DNA from: JAFCCL01 sp041645325 | Lineage (GTDB): Archaea; Iainarchaeota; Iainarchaeia; Iainarchaeales; GCA-2688035 | Assembly: GCA_041645325.1 (NCBI GenBank) | Contig: JBAZQI010000033.1 | Span: 1 to 10,721 of the forward strand | Direction of reading: 5' to 3' | Length of the DNA: 10,721 nt | Shown here: piece by piece, positions 1 through 3,177 of the stretch | Layout of the letters: the number at the start of each line of letters is the position of its first letter | How positions within the stretch are numbered: the first letter of the stretch is position 1 | Position numbers and translations under genes: made by a program | Notes under the pieces: generated by a model | What the model saw: only the letters and a program-made list of their open reading frames with translations | Told to the model about the DNA's origin: nothing | Database searches by the model: none

Positions 1-125
1 GCTCGGAAGTTGCTGAAATGATTCTGCGCATTGACGACATAATTGCGGGAAGCAGCAAGAACAAGGGCATGGGTCCAGGAATGCCGCCGGGCGGCATGGA
101 AGGCATGGGTGGAATGGGAATGTAA
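1..125 (+). CDS. Thermosome (group II chaperonin) subunit, C-terminal end only
   Basis: The reading frame is open from base 3 and stops at TAA 123-125, giving about 40 residues. It begins SEVAEMILRIDDIIAGSS, which matches the last equatorial-domain helix of archaeal thermosomes and CCT subunits. It continues into a Gly/Met/Pro tail ending GGMGGMGM-stop. Such Gly-Met repeats are the hallmark of thermosome C-termini, which project into the folding chamber of the ATP-driven, double-ring cytosolic chaperonin. The rest of the gene lies upstream of the window, so alpha and beta subunits cannot be told apart. A GC-rich structured element starts two bases after the stop. Confidence 0.9.
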   Translation, partial: SEVAEMILRIDDIIAGSSKNKGMGPGMPPGGMEGMGGMGM

Positions 126-126
126 T

Positions 127-225
127 AGCCGACACAGCCGGCTGGTCTGAGCACGCCCTGCGGGGTGCAAGCTATCTTCGCGCCTTTGAGGCGCTCGATA
201 GAGCAAGCTCGCTCGCGGCTCGCCA
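127..225 (-). ncRNA. Structured intergenic RNA-like element, copy 1
   Basis: This GC-rich stretch lies between the convergent thermosome and phosphatase-like genes. Bases 174-199 are the exact reverse complement of 2407-2432 (26 bp) in the leader of the tRNA-Ile gene. Similarity continues outwards: CCGGCTGGT at 138-146 matches the reverse complement of 2442-2450, and both copies carry an AGCCG/CGGCT stem with a 7-nt loop (here 127-143). The core folds into GCGCC/GGCGC with a 5-nt loop, a purine GA/GAA internal loop on the minus strand, and an outer CTATC/GATAG helix. One outer pair is T-A here and C-G in copy 2, a compensatory change. Copy 1 has an extra hairpin at 151-168. The minus strand is chosen because copy 2 would be transcribed in that sense. 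Function is unknown, and expression of this copy is not shown. Confidence 0.45.
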
Positions 226-242
226 AAATGAAAATATAATCC

Positions 243-290
243 AAAAAAAAAAGCGATTTTTAGGAAGTAACGCTTTATGGCGTTACTTTC
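243..290 (-). terminator. Hairpin plus U-tract terminator of the 283-825 gene
   Basis: Read on the minus strand, the inverted repeat GCGTTACTT (280-288) and AAGTAACGC (265-273) forms a 9-bp stem with a 6-nt loop. It can be extended by two pairs. It overlaps the stop codon of the minus-strand gene and is followed by a run of ten T's (252-243). This resembles a bacterial-style intrinsic terminator. In archaea the U-tract alone may be sufficient. Confidence 0.7.
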
Positions 291-825
291 CCTTTTCTTC
301 TTTTTCCAGGCTTGCCCGAATCGTTTCAAGGGCTTGATTTGCCACTCTTCTGAATAGGGTATGCCAATCAAAGTCAGAAATTTCAGCCCCAAAAGGAAGC
401 ACTTGCGGGCTCATTACATGCTTAGCTTTGGATATAATGGAACTGCATTTTTGGGCTGCAAATGGGCCGATTGGGACAACAAAATCTGATTCCAGGACAA
501 CCCTTTTTAATTCTGGCCCCGGCCATCTACTCGCGCCAGCATTGTTCAAAATAAGGTTAGCAGTAACTGGCTTTTTGGATGCGAGTTCTACAAATTCTTC
601 CCAGGCATCAATGGAAGTGTCAACTCCGGCATTGCAAACGAAAAGGACATTTCTTGACCGGCTTGTGGGAACAGACGCTTTTATTAGCACTGGAAGCTGC
701 TTTGCATGCGAAAGCCTGCGAGCCCGCAAAACAAAATAACCGCCTTTGGAAATCCTAAGCTTGCCGTGTTTTTTAAAAGCAAGCCCTCTTTTAACAAGGT
801 TTGATTTTTGCACAAATTTCCTCAT
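283..825 (-). CDS. Degenerate low-molecular-weight protein tyrosine phosphatase-like protein
   Basis: The protein has 180 residues from the ATG at 825-823. That start is preferred over an in-frame TTG at 831 because GGTGAT (837-832) sits six bases before the ATG and directly abuts the TTG. The first 58 residues are strongly basic and unassigned. From about residue 59 the layout follows the LMW-PTP/arsenate-reductase fold: NVLFVCNAG in the P-loop place, an NNAGAS segment where the family has SAGT, ESDFVVPIG where it has a D-hydrophobic strand, and a final amphipathic helix. The catalytic signature CX5R(S/T) is broken. C64 is followed six residues later by T70 instead of Arg, with S71 kept. The general-acid Asp-Pro near the end reads LPFG. 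If the assignment holds, the protein is probably not an active phosphatase and may bind a ligand or partner. The family call is by eye and could be wrong. Confidence 0.5.
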   Translation of the reverse strand: MRKFVQKSNLVKRGLAFKKHGKLRISKGGYFVLRARRLSHAKQLPVLIKASVPTSRSRNVLFVCNAGVDTSIDAWEEFVELASKKPVTANLILNNAGASRWPGPELKRVVLESDFVVPIGPFAAQKCSSIISKAKHVMSPQVLPFGAEISDFDWHTLFRRVANQALETIRASLEKEEKGK

Positions 826-874
826 GGGCAAATCACCATTCGACGGGGTAAATTACAATTCACTGGTTATGTTC

Positions 875-881
875 TTAATTA
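875..881 (+). promoter_or_regulatory. Candidate TATA box for the UPF0200 kinase gene
   Basis: TTAATTA is centred about 26 nt before the ATG at 904, the expected spacing for a leaderless archaeal transcript. No Shine-Dalgarno motif precedes this ATG, which fits. The assignment rests on position and AT content only. Confidence 0.35.
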
Positions 882-903
882 CTTTCGTTTTCTCTTTCTT
901 TGC

Positions 904-1449
904 ATGATTGCAATTGCTTTTACCGGCCTTGCAAGAAGCGGCAAGGATGCGGCCGCAGACTATTTGGCTGAAAAGTACGGTTTTGAAAAGCTTGTGATGA
1001 GCGACGAGCTTGCGCTTGAGCTTGCAAAGCAGGGCAAGGAGGACACGAAAATGAACAGGTCGCGCATGGGCAAGCAGCTCAGGCAAAGGTTCGGCGATGA
1101 TGTTGTGGCGCAAAGGGTGTTTGAAAAGGCCCTGAAAAACAAATTGGAAAAGGTTGTTTTTGTCGGGCCGCGCTCTGTTTCCGAAATTGAATTCTTCAGG
1201 AAAAAGATTCAGGGCTTCAGGCTTGTGGCGATAAAGGCATCGCCAGAGAAAAGGTTTGAAAGGAAAAGCGCTGCCGACGGGCAGACAAAGGAAAAGTTTT
1301 TTGAAAGGGACAGGCATGATTCAACGGCCTTTGAACTGAAGAAGGTCATTGAAATGGCGGATTGCACAATCGAAAACAACTCCACTATTGAAGAGTTTAG
1401 AATGTCAATAGGCAGATTGATGCGGCGTTTGCCCTTGCAAAAGCTTTAA
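904..1449 (+). CDS. UPF0200-like P-loop nucleotide kinase
   Basis: The protein has 181 residues. I start at the ATG at 904, because the P-loop G8-LARS-G13-K14-D15 then follows an N-terminal beta strand (MIAIAFT), as in nucleoside monophosphate kinases. The frame is open further upstream, but that would add a non-homologous extension running into the divergent gene. The order of motifs matches archaeal UPF0200 proteins. These are a second strand with VMSD near residue 31, VVFVGPRSVSEIEFFRK (84-100) in the place of VIIEGIRSxxEVxYFRK, AIKASPEKRFER (109-120), an ERDRHD lid-like segment, and a final MADCTIEN strand. The family resembles dephospho-CoA and nucleotide kinases, but its substrate is not established. 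An Asp replaces the usual Ser/Thr after the P-loop Lys. It is divergent from the phosphatase-like gene and 42 bp upstream of a membrane protein gene. Confidence 0.75.
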   Translation: MIAIAFTGLARSGKDAAADYLAEKYGFEKLVMSDELALELAKQGKEDTKMNRSRMGKQLRQRFGDDVVAQRVFEKALKNKLEKVVFVGPRSVSEIEFFRKKIQGFRLVAIKASPEKRFERKSAADGQTKEKFFERDRHDSTAFELKKVIEMADCTIENNSTIEEFRMSIGRLMRRLPLQKL

Positions 1450-1485
1450 AAACATCAAAAGGCTTTGTAGGTTCAATCAGGTGAT
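1445..1485 (+). promoter_or_regulatory. Candidate TATA box and Shine-Dalgarno site for the 1492 gene
   Basis: TTTAAAAA (1445-1452) overlaps the end of the kinase gene and would place a transcript start near 1474. AGGTGAT (1479-1485) then lies six bases before the ATG at 1492 and matches the archaeal anti-Shine-Dalgarno sequence. Co-transcription with the kinase is equally possible. Confidence 0.45.
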
Positions 1486-1491
1486 TCGTTA

Positions 1492-2208
1492 ATGGCTGAT
1501 ACAATTATAGGGGACATTATTGGTTCGCTCGGTGACATGTGGAAAAATTTGGTGGATGAGTTTGTCAGGGCATTTCCGAATGTGGTGGTGGCCATTGTGC
1601 TTGTGGTGGTGGGCGTGTTTCTGGCGCTTGCCGCAAAAAGAATTGTGAAAGTTGTACTGCAGAGCACAAAGGTTGACAGCTGGATTGATGAGCAGAACCT
1701 TACGCCTGCAATCGGCGGAAAGGAAATTTCCAGCCTGGCGGCTAGCCTGACCAAGTGGTACATAATAGGGTTGTTCCTGGCGCAGGCAGTCAACCAGCTG
1801 AATTTGGCCATTTTCAGCGAATACCTCCAACTGCTGTTTGTCAAGGGCCCGGGCAACGCCATGCCTGTGTTCTTTGCGCTCCTAGGCGCCTTTGTTTTAG
1901 TCGTTGCGGGCCTGTTGGTTGCAAGGTATGCAAGGAACTGGATTGAAACATCGACCTTTAAGATGAAGAAGCTGCTTGGCGCGCTGACAGAAGCAATTAT
2001 CCTCATCTTCGCAGGCATTATTGCCCTGGCCATGGTATTGGGAAAAGAAATTGCGGACACAATAGTCAATCTGCTGAACATTTTCCTGACGCCGTTCATT
2101 TGGTCATTCGCAGTAGTGCTGGCAATAGTTGTCGGCATAAGCCTTTTGACAAACTCAAGAGAAGAGCTGAAAAAGATTTCACAGGAGCTGAAAAAGGCGA
2201 TTAAGTGA
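1492..2208 (+). CDS. Five-helix membrane protein, MscS-associated conserved TM-helix type
   Basis: The protein has 238 residues, with an ATG backed by AGGTGAT upstream. Hydrophobic helices lie at about residues 28-48, 88-108, 124-146, 166-183 and 199-220. The C-terminus is charged and Lys-rich (EELKKISQELKKAIK). The pattern of a helix, a basic stretch (AAKRIVKVVLQ), a short DSWIDEQ segment, then SSLAASLTKWYIIGLFLAQAVNQL, occurs again in weaker form from about residue 131. This matches the duplicated 'conserved TM helix' family (PF05552-like) found in or near small mechanosensitive channels. The soluble beta domain of MscS is absent, so it may be an accessory or minimal pore protein. No catalytic motif is seen. 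A T-rich terminator follows directly. Confidence 0.6.
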   Translation: MADTIIGDIIGSLGDMWKNLVDEFVRAFPNVVVAIVLVVVGVFLALAAKRIVKVVLQSTKVDSWIDEQNLTPAIGGKEISSLAASLTKWYIIGLFLAQAVNQLNLAIFSEYLQLLFVKGPGNAMPVFFALLGAFVLVVAGLLVARYARNWIETSTFKMKKLLGALTEAIILIFAGIIALAMVLGKEIADTIVNLLNIFLTPFIWSFAVVLAIVVGISLLTNSREELKKISQELKKAIK

Positions 2209-2225
2209 ATTGGGGGCTTTTGCCT

Positions 2226-2250
2226 CTTTTTTCCCTTCTTTTTTATTCTT
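2226..2250 (+). terminator. T-tract terminator after the membrane protein gene
   Basis: Two consecutive T-runs (about 2227-2232 and 2239-2244) begin 18 bases after the stop at 2208. A weak GGGC-TTTT-GCCT hairpin sits in front. Runs of U are sufficient for archaeal intrinsic termination. Between here and the promoter at 2351 (about 100 bases) I see only AT-rich sequence and no gene. Confidence 0.6.
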
Positions 2251-2350
2251 AACGGCTGGCGGAAAAGCCGCAAGGGCGTGGGGGCAAGCATTGGGGCATT
2301 CGGCTGCAAAAAGCGCAAAATTGATTAAATTATTAAAGAATTCCGCATTC

Positions 2351-2358
2351 TAATTAAT
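2351..2358 (+). promoter_or_regulatory. TATA box of the leader/tRNA-Ile transcript
   Basis: TAATTAAT is the clearest TATA-like octamer in an AT-rich stretch that ends abruptly at 2380. The expected start, about 26 nt downstream, falls at 2380-2382. That is the first base of the GC-rich structured element, supporting transcription of element and tRNA as one unit. A second AT-rich stretch (about 2323-2339) could be an alternative. Confidence 0.55.
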
Positions 2359-2380
2359 TGCCAATCAAAATCTTCTAACC

Positions 2381-2461
2381 GTGTGCGACCGAAGGGAGCA
2401 TGTGGCATCGAGCGCCTCAAAGGCGCGAAGATGGCACCCGCACCAGCCGGGCGTGACGGCT
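2381..2461 (+). ncRNA. Structured leader RNA upstream of tRNA-Ile, copy 2 of the repeated element
   Basis: The 81 bases fill the space between the predicted transcript start and the tRNA. They can fold into a long hairpin: GTG/CAC (2402-2404 with 2435-2437), a G-G mismatch, CATC/GATG (2406-2409 with 2430-2433), a GA/GAA internal loop, and GCGCC/GGCGC closing a TCAAA loop. A terminal stem GTGCG (2383-2387) with CGCAC (2439-2443) may enclose it, and AGCCG/CGGCT (2445-2449 with 2457-2461) forms a second hairpin. The 26-bp core recurs in inverted orientation at 174-199, with one compensatory pair outside it. I match it to no known archaeal RNA family: no C/D boxes, no SRP or RNase P signatures, and no ACA box at the 3' end. 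It may be a processed leader, a small RNA or a genome-specific repeat. Confidence 0.5.
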
Positions 2462-2462
2462 A

Positions 2463-2536
2463 GGGTCCGTAGCTTAGTCTGGCAGAGCATTGGTCTTATA
2501 CACCAAGGGTCGGAGGTCCAAATCCTCCCGGACCCA
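2463..2536 (+). tRNA. tRNA-Ile with anticodon UAU
   Basis: A full cloverleaf of 74 bases is visible. The acceptor GGGTCCG/CGGACCC has seven perfect pairs with discriminator A2536. The D arm has G18G19 in a 9-nt loop. The anticodon stem TTGGT/ACCAA closes the loop CTTATAC with anticodon TAT at 2497-2499, followed by a 5-nt variable loop and the T stem GGAGG/CCTCC. CCA is not encoded. The body resembles archaeal tRNA-Ile(GAU), and U36-A37 suits t6A modification. UAU reads the AUA codon. Most archaea instead read AUA with a CAU-anticodon tRNA carrying agmatidine, and UAU is known only from a few lineages, as I recall including Nanoarchaeum. The T loop reads TCCAAAT, so position 55, normally pseudouridine, is C. 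The matching synthetase gene lies 640 bp downstream. Confidence 0.9.
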
Positions 2537-2592
2537 TCAGGGGACGGAAATTTTCGTAAACCTTTTCTTAAAAGGTTTCCCGGACCCATCAG
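2526..2592 (+). repeat. 15-bp tRNA-end direct repeats flanking a perfect hairpin
   Basis: TCCCGGACCCATCAG occurs at 2526-2540, covering the tRNA acceptor 3' strand, discriminator and following bases. It occurs again at 2578-2592. The 37 bases between contain AAACCTTTT (2558-2566) and AAAAGGTTT (2570-2578), a perfect 9-bp inverted repeat with a 3-nt loop. Duplicated tRNA 3' ends are the usual mark of tRNA-targeted integration, but the insert here is far too small to be an element. It could be an excision scar, a short hairpin insertion with target duplication, or a local duplication. The hairpin may also terminate the tRNA transcript. Confidence 0.8.
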
Positions 2593-2596
2593 TTTT

Positions 2597-3052
2597 ATGA
2601 GGAAGGATTTTGTTGCATCTGGCTTCATTGTTTCATCCGGAAAAGTGCTTTTGGTCAGGCACAGGAAGCTTGGCTTGTGGCTGCCTGTTGGCGGGCATAT
2701 TGAGGCGCATGAGACGCCGGAGGAAGCCTTGAGGCGGGAAATCTTGGAAGAGGTTGGCCTGGAAGTTGAGGTTTTGAGCAGGCCTGCTTTTGACTGCCCT
2801 GATGAAAACGTGTCTGTTCTTTTGATGCCGCACCAAATGCAGTTGGAGCTCATAAAGCAGGGCAAGGAAGAAGTGCACCACCATGTTGACTTTGTTTTTT
2901 TCTGCAGGGCAAAGAGGGGAAAGGAAAAGCTTAACCTTGCAGAGCACCATGAAATGAAATGGTTTTCCCTGCAGGGCCTTGAATCAGGTGAGATAACGCT
3001 CAATGTCAGGGCTCTGGCAAAGGAAGCCATTAAGGCTGCGGAAGGCTTGTGA
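2597..3052 (+). CDS. Nudix hydrolase
   Basis: The protein has 151 residues from the ATG at 2597. Upstream sequence in the same frame is tRNA and leader and cannot be part of it. The Nudix box GX5EX7REUXEEXGU is complete at residues 33-55 (G33, E39, R47-E48, E51-E52, G54-L55). It is preceded by the strands FVASGFIVSSGKVLLVRH and followed by a single compact domain, so no substrate-specific accessory domain is present. Nudix enzymes cleave nucleoside diphosphates linked to another moiety, using Mg bound by the box glutamates. The substrate cannot be read from the sequence; the HHHVDFVFFCRA strand after the box is common in small archaeal members. The ATG starts four bases after the duplicated tRNA end. 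No TATA box or Shine-Dalgarno motif is evident, so it may be co-transcribed with the tRNA. Confidence 0.9.
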   Translation: MRKDFVASGFIVSSGKVLLVRHRKLGLWLPVGGHIEAHETPEEALRREILEEVGLEVEVLSRPAFDCPDENVSVLLMPHQMQLELIKQGKEEVHHHVDFVFFCRAKRGKEKLNLAEHHEMKWFSLQGLESGEITLNVRALAKEAIKAAEGL

Positions 3053-3090
3053 AGCTTGCAGGAAATCCGGCAAAAGGCGTAACAGGGCCG

Positions 3091-3121
3091 TTTGGCACTA
3101 TTTTTGCCCTTTTTTGCCAAA
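3091..3121 (+). terminator. Terminator after the Nudix gene
   Basis: TTTGGCA (3091-3097) and TGCCAAA (3115-3121) are inverted repeats around a T-rich loop that contains runs of five and six T's. It lies 40 bases after the Nudix stop and just before the ileS promoter. Confidence 0.5.
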
Positions 3122-3133
3122 AAAATGGAATTA

Positions 3134-3141
3134 TTTTAAAA
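3134..3141 (+). promoter_or_regulatory. Candidate TATA box of the ileS operon
   Basis: TTTTAAAA sits in an AT-rich stretch with its centre about 40 nt before the ATG at 3178. It predicts a start near 3164 and a leader of about 14 nt. AGGAG at 3151-3155 would then lie outside the transcript. Confidence 0.5.
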
Positions 3142-3177
3142 GGATTAATCAGGAGAAGATATTCAGGGTAGTTGAGA

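Noticed and set aside
127..225. H/ACA or C/D guide RNA
   Set aside because: An ACA follows the last stem of copy 1 on the minus strand, but copy 2 has none. No C or D boxes are correctly placed.
808..903. N-terminal extension of the UPF0200 kinase
   Set aside because: The open frame overlaps the start region of the divergent gene and would put 32 unrelated residues before the P-loop strand.
1458..1465. AAGGCTTT as another member of the hairpin family
   Set aside because: It is an isolated 8-mer without the CCC prefix or a pairing partner, so chance explains it.
2463..2536. Intron or split tRNA
   Set aside because: The cloverleaf is complete with normal loop sizes, and no bulge-helix-bulge or missing half is needed. 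The 15-bp downstream duplicate is too short to be a tRNA half.
2526..2592. attL/attR of a resident integrated element
   Set aside because: Only 37 bp lie between the repeats and no integrase is nearby. At most it is a scar, so it is reported as a repeat only.
2381..2596. Upstream extension of the Nudix gene
   Set aside because: The frame is open, but it runs through the structured leader and the tRNA. The Nudix fold starts normally at the ATG at 2597.
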